Shown in pieces: positions 51,401 through 58,078 of a stretch of DNA of 64,000 bases. The stretch spans positions 24,526,883 to 24,590,882 of the forward strand of contig JBBMOA010000016.1 in assembly GCA_037954235.1 (NCBI GenBank), written 5' to 3'. Within the stretch, counting starts at the first letter, position 1. Every line of letters begins with the position of its first letter. Under the pieces are notes generated by a model. That model made no database searches. It saw only the letters and a list, made by a program, of their open reading frames with translations, and was not told the origin of the DNA. Position numbers and translations under genes: made by a program. The stretch is from Aulostomus chinensis (taxonomy: Eukaryota; Chordata; Actinopteri; Syngnathiformes; Aulostomidae).

Positions 51401-52934
51401 ACCAGCACCTCCTGCAGTTCCACAGACCAGAGAGGGAGACTCTTTGAAAACATTTTAAGGGAGAGGATCGTAAAACACGCCGTTGAACAGACTACTTAAC
51501 ATGGCGTTGTGAATCCAAGAACATAACTCATAATTACTTCAATAATCCTTGCACTCACATACACAGATGTTTGCAACATGCCTTTGTAAAAACAATGTAT
51601 CCATATAGTTTTATCTTTTAAAATCCTAAGAAGTTGATTCATTCATTCAAAAACATGGAAGCAGTGGTATTTGTTTTGCAAAAGAGGAGCCCAGTGCAGC
51701 GCCTTGAATGCTATTGTTTGGCCTGATCCTCTCTAACATACTTGTTTGTGGTTAGCTGGTTGAGCGTGGTAGAGGCTCTGTGCATTTTCTCAGGCAGAGC
51801 AACACAACTGTATCATTATGTGCCCAGTGGGAAGGAACCGTCCGTGAACCTCCAGGGTTTGACTCTCCCACAACCAGCTAAAGGGGGGTGGCCTGTATGC
51901 AGGCATGCATATGAAACAAATAAAGGGAGTGAATGCAATATCTGGTCAACGAGGCACACATGGAATTATGGAGGATGTGAGAGATCAGTGCAAATGTCTG
52001 AAGCCCTCGTTCAAAACTCTCAATAAATGAAACATCAACAAAAGAGAGATCAGCGGCTTTCCCTGCACTTAACAAAAACATCTGATGTGCATTATTCCTG
52101 ACAGGGAATCAGACTGAGGATGAACAGCTTGGCGTTTTAATAGAATGAGTTTCCTGTCCTGTATTGCTACATCCATTAACAACAGCTCTCAGGGAGGCAA
52201 ACCATTCTGAGATTTGCAAAAGGTGAGCAGGACCTCTGAATAACTTGAGCTGAAGGTTGAACAGCAGCAGCAGACAGTTACGGAAAGACAGCAATAAATG
52301 TATCAGTACTTCCCTCTAGCGGACAAAGAAATAATTACAAAGCTGGATAAATCCATTAGCGATTGTTCACTCTGTAAATGCAAGAAAAACATTGTTTTCC
52401 CTTGTTACTTTGTGAAAGCTACAGGCAGTGGTGTTCCCCTTCAACACAACAACTTATCAGTGAATTATTTAATGGACAATCAAAACGTTGGCCGCTAACC
52501 TGAAGTTCAGGTTCACCTGTTTGGCAGTGAGGGGAAGATGTTGGCAATGAAAGCCAGAAGTTTTGTCTTCTTCCATTCACTTTATGAGGAAATTTTTTAT
52601 TTTTGAGAAGAAATGGCCCGTTGGTAAATTTTCATTTAAAAATGAAGAATATAATGGTTGTTTTGATAATACCTGTCACTGTTGGTCACAAAGTTGATTT
52701 TCTTCGGCCATGCTACCGTGTAAACTGTTTATGTTAAAATGGAAGTCTCAGGAAATGGGTAAAAGCTTTGCTCTCGGCTTCATCTGAGTGGTTCACAAAT
52801 ATGTACAGCTTAGAGACTGAGACAACACGTGTGTTCATGGGAAAAACAAAGCATACACACAGTTTATTACTGTACTATAAAGGTTTGCACACTGTTCATT
52901 CACTTACCTTGATGACAAATTTGATCGGAGCCAT
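17749..52934 (-). CDS. slx4ip: SLX4-interacting protein, partly resolved
   Basis: Six coding exons on the minus strand over 35 kb, read 5' to 3': 52934-52908, 46865-46776, 34527-34450, 31593-31505, 18679-18573, 18478-17749. SLX4IP binds the SLX4 nuclease scaffold and is implicated in crosslink repair and telomere maintenance. Sequence evidence: MAPIKFVIK joins [14 protein letters not shown] (human [23 protein letters not shown]); NLVANFLKRHSNLRCI parallels human [27 protein letters not shown] parallels VFPDRFVVCVS. The C-terminal exon is long, low in conservation and ends in basic LRRLKRS. By phase and homology one exon is missing between 46776 and 34527 (human EVCLLLKETIDSRV region, phase 0 in and 1 out) and at least one between 31505 and 18679 (human SDYFAE region). 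I did not find them. Position between jag1 and mkks, antisense to both, agrees with human 20p12. Confidence 0.88.
18573..18679 (-). CDS. slx4ip: slx4ip penultimate coding exon
   Basis: 107 bp. Acceptor gttctctctag, donor gtaagt, phase 0 in and phase 2 out, which joins the last exon exactly. Encodes TELSEQSRSEYFSRVGE then NSPTKTKKTVLQK, comparable to the human TETKSSVTSKSQ region. Confidence 0.75.
19381..19990 (+). mobile_element. Non-LTR retrotransposon fragment (teleost LINE 5' region)
   Basis: GC-rich block reading through phrases typical of a common teleost LINE: ccattttcttattcacatcc, aaggacgtccctctcccagc, ccaggccagatgacat, and further on cctcctgcagccaggcccgg and gagagctggccaat. Surrounding DNA is AT-richer. 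Open frames on both strands here are by-products. Degenerate; no RT or endonuclease domain. The clade (RTE-like or L2-like) is not certain. Confidence 0.55.
20634..20774 (+). other. Orphan terminal-exon-like frame
   Basis: On the + strand a good acceptor (gtttcttttccag) is followed by a 45-codon open frame (phase 1 in) and TAA at 20768-20770, which overlaps an AATAAA at 20769-20774. Encoded residues include DVHTDVKQLHMKAGN and LIKLVAQHVVESAEYIKSIE, helical and amphipathic in look. I do not recognise the protein. It sits antisense inside an slx4ip intron. Alternatives: last exon of a small gene, a retrocopy end, or chance. Confidence 0.35.
20990..21345. repeat. Teleost interspersed repeat (weak)
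   Basis: Contains ATCACGGCAATCCATCAAAT and GAGATATTTCAGT (seen twice, about 21030 and 21308), phrases I associate with a common non-coding teleost repeat. No TIRs or ORF seen. Confidence 0.35.
22088..22250 (+). repeat. SINE-like teleost repeat fragment
   Basis: Starts with (AATC)n then AAATTTGATTAAGATAGCGTG, and continues GCCTTGCGGGGTTTTACGATC and GAGGAAAATCTTCCTGG. This corresponds to the widespread teleost repeat of the form aatcaatcaaattttatttgta, with its gggctttacaatc and aaggaaaaactccc segments. Confidence 0.55.
23700..23945 (+). repeat. Purine-rich (GA/GAAG)n tract
   Basis: About 250 bp dominated by AG, GAAG and AGAGAG units on the + strand, densest at 23740-23790 and 23885-23940. 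Open frames here are low-complexity artefacts. Confidence 0.75.
24745..25955. repeat. 1.2-kb minisatellite, mixed 20- and 22-bp units
   Basis: Tandem array of some 55-60 units in slx4ip intron DNA. Two length classes alternate irregularly: 20-bp units caggatacaccgccacactc and 22-bp units caggtgatataccgccacac+tc. Variants include tatgccg, tacacca and ctctagg. Ends are diffuse (first units near 24745; last, decayed, near 25950). No unit contains a stop in most frames, so very long open frames appear (414, 289 and 279 codons on the minus strand). They encode only VYPGVWRCILECGG-like repeats and start without a promoter or splice context, so I treat them as non-coding. Confidence 0.95.
26266..26732. 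mobile_element. Non-autonomous TIR transposon (MITE-like)
   Basis: About 466 bp bounded by related inverted ends: left AGGAATCGACCGATT, right (read inward on the minus strand) CAGGGATCACCCGATT. Both belong to the ATCGG-rich family common in fish genomes. Flanks tgttcaaact and tgttccgact could be a decayed target duplication. No transposase. Confidence 0.55.
26944..27022 (+). repeat. (CA)n microsatellite
   Basis: Interrupted CA repeat with CT and TA variants. Confidence 0.92.
31505..31593 (-). CDS. slx4ip: slx4ip middle exon ([11 protein letters not shown])
   Basis: 89 bp. Acceptor tgcctttag, donor gtgagt, phase 1 in (splits an Asp codon) and 0 out. Encodes (D)[19 protein letters not shown], matching human LCVFPDRFVVCVS. 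Confidence 0.88.
31594..34449 (-). other. slx4ip: slx4ip intron, 31.6-34.4 kb
   Basis: 2.9-kb intron between the two middle exons. Apart from the tandem duplication listed separately, no gene, exon or mobile element is seen. Confidence 0.6.
32592..33905. repeat. Diverged tandem duplication, about 0.6-0.7-kb unit, 2+ copies
   Basis: Copy A begins about 32592 and copy B about 33306 (offset 714); both share TTCTGCGATGATGGTTTG, GTGTGACATCCTGGCACTGC, GATTGAAGTGGTT, AGTAATTGTACTCACCTGTA and TTTTCTGTTGACCACA. A third, truncated copy starts near 33840: CCATCTGTTTTATG at 33895 resembles CCATCTGCTTTATG before copy B. Many small indels indicate an old event. Confidence 0.8.
34450..34527 (-). CDS. slx4ip: slx4ip middle exon (FLKRHSNLRC)
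   Basis: 78 bp. Acceptor gatttgaag, donor gtatgt, phase 1 both ends. Encodes (G)TNFNLVANFLKRHSNLRCI then AKQVYG; human has [20 protein letters not shown]. Joins the 31593 exon through a split Asp codon. Confidence 0.88.
34617..34860 (+). mobile_element. Tc1/mariner-like transposon remnant, copy 1
   Basis: The + strand encodes LQSSHLKLIDNLWEIFDRL, a decayed SPDLNPIEHLWE-type transposase C-terminal motif, followed by KLFWQLVAAQHLSGT. It shares CTGGCAGCTTGTRR and GCGCAACACCTC-type strings with the copy at 43.1 kb. Only the 3' end remains. Confidence 0.55.
36990..37330 (+). repeat. SINE-like teleost repeat fragment
   Basis: Begins AGTCAAGTCAAGTCCATTTT then ATTTGCACGGCACCAAATCA and CAAAAGTGATCTCATGATAC, a diverged member of the widespread caagttttatttgtatagc-type teleost repeat. 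It continues into a GA-rich segment with CCAGGCAGGAACGTGGAGCA. Confidence 0.6.
37584..38235 (-). other. Coding-like segment of unknown origin
   Basis: Three overlapping minus-strand frames follow each other with frame changes near 38020 and 37730: KPFKVCRSGYLTTAGHSC, then LKQQLMSRAMPDWFPTLC and MRRRSLMDYIKASKSIKRNE, then GKRLLVGYPNFPEF. Composition is protein-like. I suspect a decayed transposable-element ORF or old retrocopy but recognise no family. Confidence 0.3.
39030..39205 (+). repeat. Teleost interspersed repeat ending AAAGCGCTTT
   Basis: AAAGTGTCCTTGAGCAAGAC, ACTGAGCC, then CTCCCATCAGCATTTGAAGG and TGTAAAGCGCTTTAAGATC match the form of a very common teleost repeat (aagtgtccttgggcaagaca, tgtaaagcgctttgagtg). 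Confidence 0.6.
43115..43315 (+). mobile_element. Tc1/mariner-like transposon remnant, copy 2
   Basis: The + strand encodes SPDLIPTEHFWEIWDILVKS, a clear relative of the SPDLNPIEHLWE motif at the catalytic C-terminus of Tc1-like transposases. Then KLFWQLVIAQHLTNS and the 3' stretch ATGTTGGTTTTTCCTTTAA. Truncated, with no N-terminal half nearby. Confidence 0.65.
43545..43565 (+). repeat. Short C-run plus (CA)n
   Basis: C-run followed by about nine CA units. Confidence 0.9.
45960..46335 (+). mobile_element. Possible LINE 3' tail
   Basis: CCTCATGCCATCAGGCTCTA then TAACTCCTCACTTAAGGGGG, followed by AT-rich tail DNA with (TA)n at about 46249-46266 and AATAAAGGAG. This resembles the end of a teleost LINE ORF2 (HAIRLYN-S type) and its 3' UTR. 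Weak. Confidence 0.35.
46776..46865 (-). CDS. slx4ip: slx4ip second coding exon ([10 protein letters not shown])
   Basis: 90 bp. Acceptor tgtgttacag, donor gtgaag, phase 0 both ends. Encodes [17 protein letters not shown] then DASWFTTNHIE, nearly identical to the human N-terminal core. Confidence 0.93.
46866..52907 (-). other. slx4ip: slx4ip intron, first coding intron
   Basis: 6.0 kb with no exon, RNA gene or repeat that I recognise. A 181-codon open frame at 50112-50657 (+) is Ser/Leu-rich, has no family resemblance and no splice context. Confidence 0.6.
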
Positions 52935-52980
52935 TTCAGTCAGCTGATCACCCTGCATCACCGATGACAAAGTTATCTTA
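52908..52980 (-). CDS. slx4ip: slx4ip first coding exon (with 46 nt of 5' UTR)
   Basis: Acceptor gaattctcag at the 5' side (exon base 52980), donor gtaagt after 52908. The ATG at 52934-52932 gives MAPIKFVIK, nine residues like human MASKKFAVK, with G at -3 and G at +4. An in-frame ATG lies 24 nt upstream (codon at 52958-52956, reading MQGDQLTE before the first Met). The downstream start is preferred by homology. Confidence 0.88.
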
Positions 52981-53422
52981 CTGAGAATTCTTTGAAGAAA
53001 ACAACGCAGTATAATAATAGATAAGTAGTAGTATTTAGATATTCACTGTCTATGCGTATTCATTGGAGTTATCCTATACATACAAGCCACAGATGCAAAC
53101 ATTCAGACACAGTACATTATGCTTTACTAATGTACTGTCAGTATTTGTCAATATTGAAATAATCGTATGTGGACCCCAGGAAGATTTCAGCGGAAGCTCG
53201 TGGGGATCCGAATGAATAGTAAAACTATCGTAAATGTCAACCTAAACGACTTTCGTCCATGTTGTGTTCAAGAGTTCAGCTAACAAGACGAATGGATACA
53301 TCTGATCCACAATGGGCTTCCCTCTTACATTAGCTTTTTATTAACAGCACATATAACTACAAAATTGTAACGTAAATGTGTTCGCTATAATCACAGGTAA
53401 CAACATTAAACCAACAACGTAC

Positions 53423-53500
53423 CGCCACAATTTTTGAACGTTCTTCAAGCGAGGGGGCTATGGAAGATGACGTCACATGTGGCGAAGAGTCCTCCAACTG
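53423..53500 (-). other. slx4ip: slx4ip non-coding first exon (predicted)
   Basis: The minus strand shows GTGGCG followed by donor gtacgt at 53422-53417. The exon's 5' end is unknown; about 53460-53500, next to the CRE, is likely. It would splice to 52980. Confidence 0.45.
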
Positions 53501-53560
53501 CTGAAAGAGTTTATTCTCTCGGCAGGTGGTTTGCAAGCAACAAAAAATCCATTTATTTAC
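53460..53560. promoter_or_regulatory. Bidirectional slx4ip/mkks promoter core with palindromic CRE
   Basis: Between the divergent genes lies the full palindrome TGACGTCA (53468-53475), preceded by an ETS-like GGAAGA. It is adjacent to the predicted slx4ip leader exon and about 570 bp upstream of the mkks ATG. Shared control is inferred from head-to-head order; no TATA box is obvious. Confidence 0.5.
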
Positions 53561-53638
53561 AGCGACTGTTCATTTATTTTCACAAGGAAGACAGCTGAGA
53601 TGGCCTGAAGACGAATATTTGTCTTCAGAGCTACATTG

Positions 53639-54042
53639 GTAAAACAATGCGACCGCACAGGGACTAGGACCCAACGCTGTTGACGGCTACCATGGAAACG
53701 AATGCCGTATTTATAAAGCCTGTATTTACCTTGATGGTGTATGCCATTAAGTAATATTTAAATGTCACTTTTTGAATTATAATGATATTAATTAAATTAT
53801 TTTTACACTATACGCTTTCATGTGAACTATATTGGAATAGCCAGTCGGCATTTTTTTTAATTATGATCAGGCAATATTATGAGCCTTTCCGTGGTAATCA
53901 GAGTGACAGCGTATTCGCGCTGTCGGACGTCGTAGTCGGTCGTTTAGATTACTTACTGTGGCTGGACGAAGTAATATCAAGCCTATTTTGTTACGTACGG
54001 GTGTGAAGGGAACTTTTTGGGGGTATGTGACATCTGGAAGTG
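53639..54042 (+). other. mkks: mkks 5' leader with upstream open frames
   Basis: Immediately upstream of the mkks start there is an open frame of 74 codons (53782-54006) ending 36 nt before the ATG. If the leader is spliced (possible donor gtaaaa at 53639, acceptor attatgatcag ending 53870), a shorter upstream frame MSLSVVIRVTAYSRCRTS remains. The human MKKS leader is known for translated, repressive upstream ORFs; conservation here is not established. Confidence 0.4.
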
Positions 54043-55018
54043 ATGTCGAGACTCGTACAGAAATCTCCGTCTGTGTGCGTGGATCTACCGCTGGACAACA
54101 GTGACGTCTGTCACAAGCTTCGCCTGCTGGGGCAGCTTCTCAGCTCCTGCTTTGGTCCGACGGGAAGACTGAAACAAGTTCATAACAACATCGGGGGCCA
54201 CGTTGTAACCACCTCAACCTCCTCAGTTCTGCTTGCTGCCATTTCCTCATCCCAGCCACTTTTGAATCTGATAATATCCTCCATTCGCAATCACATCTCT
54301 CGATTTAGTGACTGTGGCTTATTTGCTGCCATTCTCTGTGTAGCGCTAACTGAACAAGCCAAGCAGTCTGGTGTCAGGAGGAATGTGGTGATCGGAGTCA
54401 ACAAGCACCTGCTGGCTCTGTGCACCAGATACCTTCACCAGGAAGACTGTTGGTGTAAGGTGAAGCTGGACTTCAGCAGCCAGAACCTGATCACATTGGC
54501 TCGCAGCGTTCTGTCCAGCAAACCAGGCAATATGCTAACCGCGAAGGAAACCCTTCACATCAGCAAGTTGGCAGTTCAAGCCTTTTTGTTGACAGTGCCT
54601 TGTAACAGCACAGGGACCGCAACTCTGGGCAAGACAGTTACAGTCTCGGTTCAGGGCCATTCTGTTCTAGACTCTGCAGTGTTTCCCGGTTTACTGGTGG
54701 ACATGCCTGATGTCTTTGACCAGGAGGGGAACCAGCCATCCAGTCCCCTGTGTGTGGGATTGTTCAGTGTATCTCTCACTGGGGAGCTTTCTGAAGTGGG
54801 AGACGGAATAATTGAGGTACACCCTGGTGTGGACACACACTCACAGATCCTGGACCAGCTTCTGGAGGTTGGCAAACAGGTGGTAGATGATGGGGTGAAG
54901 CTTTTTGTCTGCCAGAAGGTGATCCACCCGGTCCTGCAACAATACCTGAGGAGTCACGGGGTCGTAGTTGTAGAGAGGCTGGGGGTCAATCTCATGCAGC
55001 CGCTCGCTCAGCTGACAG
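54043..55018 (+). CDS. mkks: mkks coding exon 1
   Basis: 976 bp from ATG to donor gtaggc; ends within the Gly codon of LTG. This large first coding exon covers the equatorial, intermediate and apical-like parts, as in human. Confidence 0.95.
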
Positions 55019-56367
55019 GTAGGCCAGTGCTATTTATACTCATGTTATTTGAATTCATGAATTGAATAATCAGCCCATGATTTCTCAATTTAATGAATCA
55101 TCTTGTAAAGGAAAAATTAAAACAGTCATTACAATCTGTCACAAAGTTAAAAAGACTTTTTTTTAATTCAAAACCAATAAATCATATATTCTCTCATACG
55201 GAGAGGAAAGTACTTGTACTGATATGAGTGATACGCTGATATTATCATGCATCCCTTTGAGGCAGTATGAAGTAATTGCAAAAAATAAAAAAACTAAGCA
55301 ACAAAAAAAAAAAAATGCAATTAAAACAATAATGAATTAAAGCCATAAGTTACCGTCGTGGTTATGGAGATGAGTTCAAAGGGAAAACTGTTACTGGAGT
55401 TTTGTTTGAGCTGAAGTGTTTTTAATACACATAGTTATTGGTGGAATGTGAAGCTCCTGTTGTGTGCCTCAACAAACAGGTGCACAGCCCGTGGCGACGC
55501 TGCACACCTCCATCCCGGCTACGGCCTACGGGAAGGTGAAGCATCTCATCTCTCGCCAGTTTGGCTCCAGAACGTTGCTGCATTTACTTCCCGCTGAGGA
55601 GTCGGAGATCTGCACGATGGTCCTCTGCCACAGGAGTGAGACCATGTTAAGTGAGCTGAAGGTGAGACCCGGTCGGATGAACACAGGGCTGATAAATGGA
55701 CACGCTGGTTAGGGTCTTCATTCGTGTGTGTGTGTGTGTGTGTGGGATTATTGAAGGTGGCCTGTCAGACGACGGAGCACGTGCTGCGGCTCGCCTTGCG
55801 GGAACCATTAGCTTTGCTTGGAGGAGGCTGCACTGAGACCCACTTAGCTGCCTACATCAGACACCAGGTGACACAATATTTGGTCTTCCATGAATTGACA
55901 TTCATTAAATTTAGCATTGTATTATTTACACTGTGCTTCAATCCGAGGGCATGCATGACATCAGCGAGACAGCCTCAGCGTTAGAGTGCTCCCACACAGA
56001 GTGCCAGCGTGGTGTGGAGGCCTTCTGCCGCTCCCTGGAGTCTGTGGCTGCGGCTCTACAGCACGACGGCGGTAACTCCCTCATTGACCTGACTTGTGCT
56101 CACCACTGGACTCTCCCAGCTGATGAGCACTCGGAGGACAACTTGGGCCGCTGTGGCTGCGGAATGATGGAAAGCAGCCCGAGTAAGAAGTGGAGCCATT
56201 TGAACAGTAAATACTTGGACTTCTGCCCTGCACCCGTGTCCAGAGACTCGACCGTGCAGCCGCGTGTGCTGGACTCCTTCACAGCTAAAGTCAATGCTTT
56301 ACACGTTGCTGTGGAAACGGCTAACATTGCTCTGGATGTGCGGTATATAATACAAGATGTGAACTAG
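54043..56367 (+). CDS. mkks: MKKS / BBS6 chaperonin-like centrosomal protein
   Basis: Complete four-exon CDS (54043-55018, 55480-55661, 55757-55867, 55948-56367), 562 residues against 570 in human. MKKS is a divergent group II chaperonin-like protein that, with BBS10, BBS12 and CCT, helps assemble the BBSome at the ciliary base. Start MSRLVQKSPSVC matches human MSRLEAKKPSLC. Other anchors: SGR/TGRLKQVHN near residue 40, FSDCGLF in place of the GDGTT ATPase motif of true chaperonins, LLGGGCTETHLAAYIRH in exon 3, LESVAAALQHDGG and VAVETANIALD in exon 4. No lesion. A GTG codon directly before the ATG is not used as the start. Head-to-head with slx4ip. Confidence 0.97.
55019..55479 (+). other. 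mkks: mkks intron 1
   Basis: 461 bp, AT-rich with A-runs (55302-55316). No other feature. Confidence 0.8.
55480..55661 (+). CDS. mkks: mkks coding exon 2
   Basis: 182 bp. Acceptor acaaacag, donor gtgaga. Encodes (G)AQPVATLHTSIPATAYGKVK and ends SELK in phase 0; human has TQPIGSLGSI and DELK. Confidence 0.94.
55757..55867 (+). CDS. mkks: mkks coding exon 3
   Basis: 111 bp, phase 0 both ends. Acceptor attgaag after a (GT)n tract, donor gtgaca. Encodes VACQTTEHVLRLALREP then LLGGGCTETHLAAYIRHQ, the strongest MKKS signature. Confidence 0.95.
55948..56367 (+). CDS. mkks: mkks coding exon 4 (stop TAG)
   Basis: 420 bp. Acceptor tcaatccgag is chosen because it keeps phase 0 and the human-like spacing to VEAFCRSLESV. 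Encodes LQHDGGN, LGRCGCGM and ends AVETANIALDVRYIIQDVN. Confidence 0.9.
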   Translation, partial: GMHDISETASALECSHTECQRGVEAFCRSLESVAAALQHDGGNSLIDLTCAHHWTLPADEHSEDNLGRCGCGMMESSPSKKWSHLNSKYLDFCPAPVSRDSTVQPRVLDSFTAKVNALHVAVETANIALDVRYIIQDVN

Positions 56368-57262
56368 CTGAGAATGTATTTTATAAATGAGGAAGTTTGG
56401 GTTGTGACCATCAACATGAGAAGTAAGCGCCTTCTTATTTTATAACGAACCAATCAGTTGAGAGAGAAAAAAAAACTTTTAAATCTGTTTTAGCCCTTTA
56501 GTCCATCTGTATTTTTTTTTAATTCGATTTTATACCATTTTTATGGTCGGTAACATTACCATAAATTGTAATGATTTATGAAAAAAAAAAACTTTTTCTG
56601 AATTCTGTGCTCTGCCCACTTCGATGTGTGAACTGATAAAAACCAAACCCTTCTGCAGAAAGTCTTAAAAAATAACATTTATCAGCGGTTTGGTCCAATT
56701 TTACTGATCGGATTGAAATTGAAACGTGGCTATCAAGAAGAAGACTGGAACTTCACATATGAAGTGGTATCCGTACCGCTACCTGGACTTTGTAACTAAA
56801 AGTACTTTCTCTGGTACTTTACTTTCTCCACGCTAACAAAAATGAAATTTAAGTTGATGTGCTACTGATGTTAGCTACTGATGTTAGCTGCTAATGTTAG
56901 CTGCTGATGTTAGCTGCTAATGTTAGCTGCTAATGTGAGCTGCTGATGTTAGCTGCTAATGTTAGCTGCTAATGTTAGCTGCTGATGTTAGCTGCTGATG
57001 TGAGCTGCTGATGTGAGCTGCTGATGTGAGCTGCTAATGTGAGCTACTGATGTGAGCTGCTAATGTTAGCTGCTGATGTTAGCTGCTGATGTTAGCTGCA
57101 GCTGCCGCAGGGGACTGAACTTTCAGGATCTCCAATACCGTGACACTCGTCAGTGTTTCGATGTTCAGTGTTTTGCGCTTGACCAGAGATTTGTACCAGT
57201 ACTTGGTAATAGCAGTGTGCAGTAATTAGGTCAGTACCATTAAGATGCTGATACCCAGCCCC
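56368..57262 (+). other. mkks: mkks 3' flank, probable 3' UTR
   Basis: AT-rich with A- and T-runs, then the 13-bp tandem array listed separately. No ORF of interest. The true transcript end is not evident. Confidence 0.5.
56861..57100 (+). repeat. 13-bp tandem repeat (GATGTTAGCTGCT)n
   Basis: About 18 units of GATGTTAGCTGCT with variants AATG, GTGAGC and GCTACT. Because 13 is not divisible by 3, all frames are sampled. It lies downstream of the mkks stop. Confidence 0.93.
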
Positions 57263-57268
57263 AATAAA
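57263..57268 (+). terminator. mkks: Possible mkks poly(A) signal AATAAA
   Basis: AATAAA about 900 nt past the stop, followed by GACTCTCC, without a strong GT-rich element. Low confidence. Confidence 0.25.
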
Positions 57269-57420
57269 GACTCTCCTCAGCTTGTCAGACATCCTCACTG
57301 ATAGTCCAAAACCAAGTGTGGTCAGATCAGAACCAGCACCTGTAGTATGTCACCATGGATATTGCAGGTATTTCAGTCGAGGGCGTTAGGACAGGGAGCA
57401 CAAATTATGATAATTTATCT

Positions 57421-57426
57421 TTTATT
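57421..57426 (-). terminator. Possible poly(A) signal of srd5a2-like locus
   Basis: Plus TTTATT is minus-strand AATAAA about 210 nt beyond the stop codon of the 5-alpha-reductase-like exon 5. Confidence 0.3.
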
Positions 57427-57635
57427 TCTTGGTAGACAGTTTCCAACCTGTAACTGATCAATCAAGTTTTACTATGAATGTCTTCTTGGACTTTCGAGCC
57501 ATCTGACTTTGTGAGCCAGGACAGGAAGAACATAAGAGTGCCACAAATGTAGTAAGTTGCTCGTCTTTGACCGTGGATCCATCTTGGTTCACCATCATTG
57601 TCTGCCCTGCTAACATGATGTCAAGGTGCTTTTCC

Positions 57636-57702
57636 TCAAAAGATGAACGGCATCAAAGCCTTCCGTAACCTGGGATACTCCTTGAATTCCCTCAGGTAAA
57701 AC
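57636..57702 (-). pseudogene. srd5a2-like: srd5a2-like exon 5 (intact C-terminus)
   Basis: 67 bp, acceptor ttgttacag, stop TGA at 57638-57636. Encodes FYLREFKEYPRLRKALMPF, ending with the family C-terminus PFIF. Confidence 0.88.
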
Positions 57703-57767
57703 CTGTAACAATGGAGCAGATCATATCAGGTAATTCAGAGCTGGTTTATTTCTCTACTGCTAAGCAC

Positions 57768-57908
57768 CTGTGATGGTAATCGGCTCTCTGACCGAGGAAA
57801 CACAGGGTGAACCCAGCAAAAATAAGTGCTGGAGCGGCCCAAGTGAGCCAAACCACTCAACCATCTCTCCAAAGTAGTTGGTACCAGACTCATATTCAAA
57901 AAGCCCTC
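57768..57908 (-). pseudogene. srd5a2-like: srd5a2-like exon 4 with 10-bp deletion
   Basis: 141 bp, acceptor tcctgcag, donor gtgctt. Frame 1 reads GLFEYESGTNYFGEMVEWFG; then homology resumes in another frame as TWAAPALIFAGFTLCFLGQR. The missing piece corresponds to the YALA of GYALATWS. Confidence 0.85.
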
Positions 57909-57979
57909 CTGCAGGACACGAAGAGACCATCCCAGCACCAGCAGCTCAGATGTGAGCTCCTCACTGGTGTGTTTCTTAC

Positions 57980-58078
57980 CGGAAGGAATCTTGAAGATGA
58001 ATTCCCCTGGTTTCCTCAGGTTACGTACAATGTAGTCGCGTATATTGATGGCCACTCCAGGATAGAACAGGAGTAAAC
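57980..58078 (-). pseudogene. srd5a2-like: srd5a2-like exon 3 lacking one codon of NIHSD
   Basis: 99 bp, acceptor attcttttag, donor gtaaga. Reads VAINIRDYIVRNLRKPG where the family has (G)INIHSDYILRxLRKPG. The His-Ser pair is replaced by one Arg, an in-frame 3-bp loss. Confidence 0.88.
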
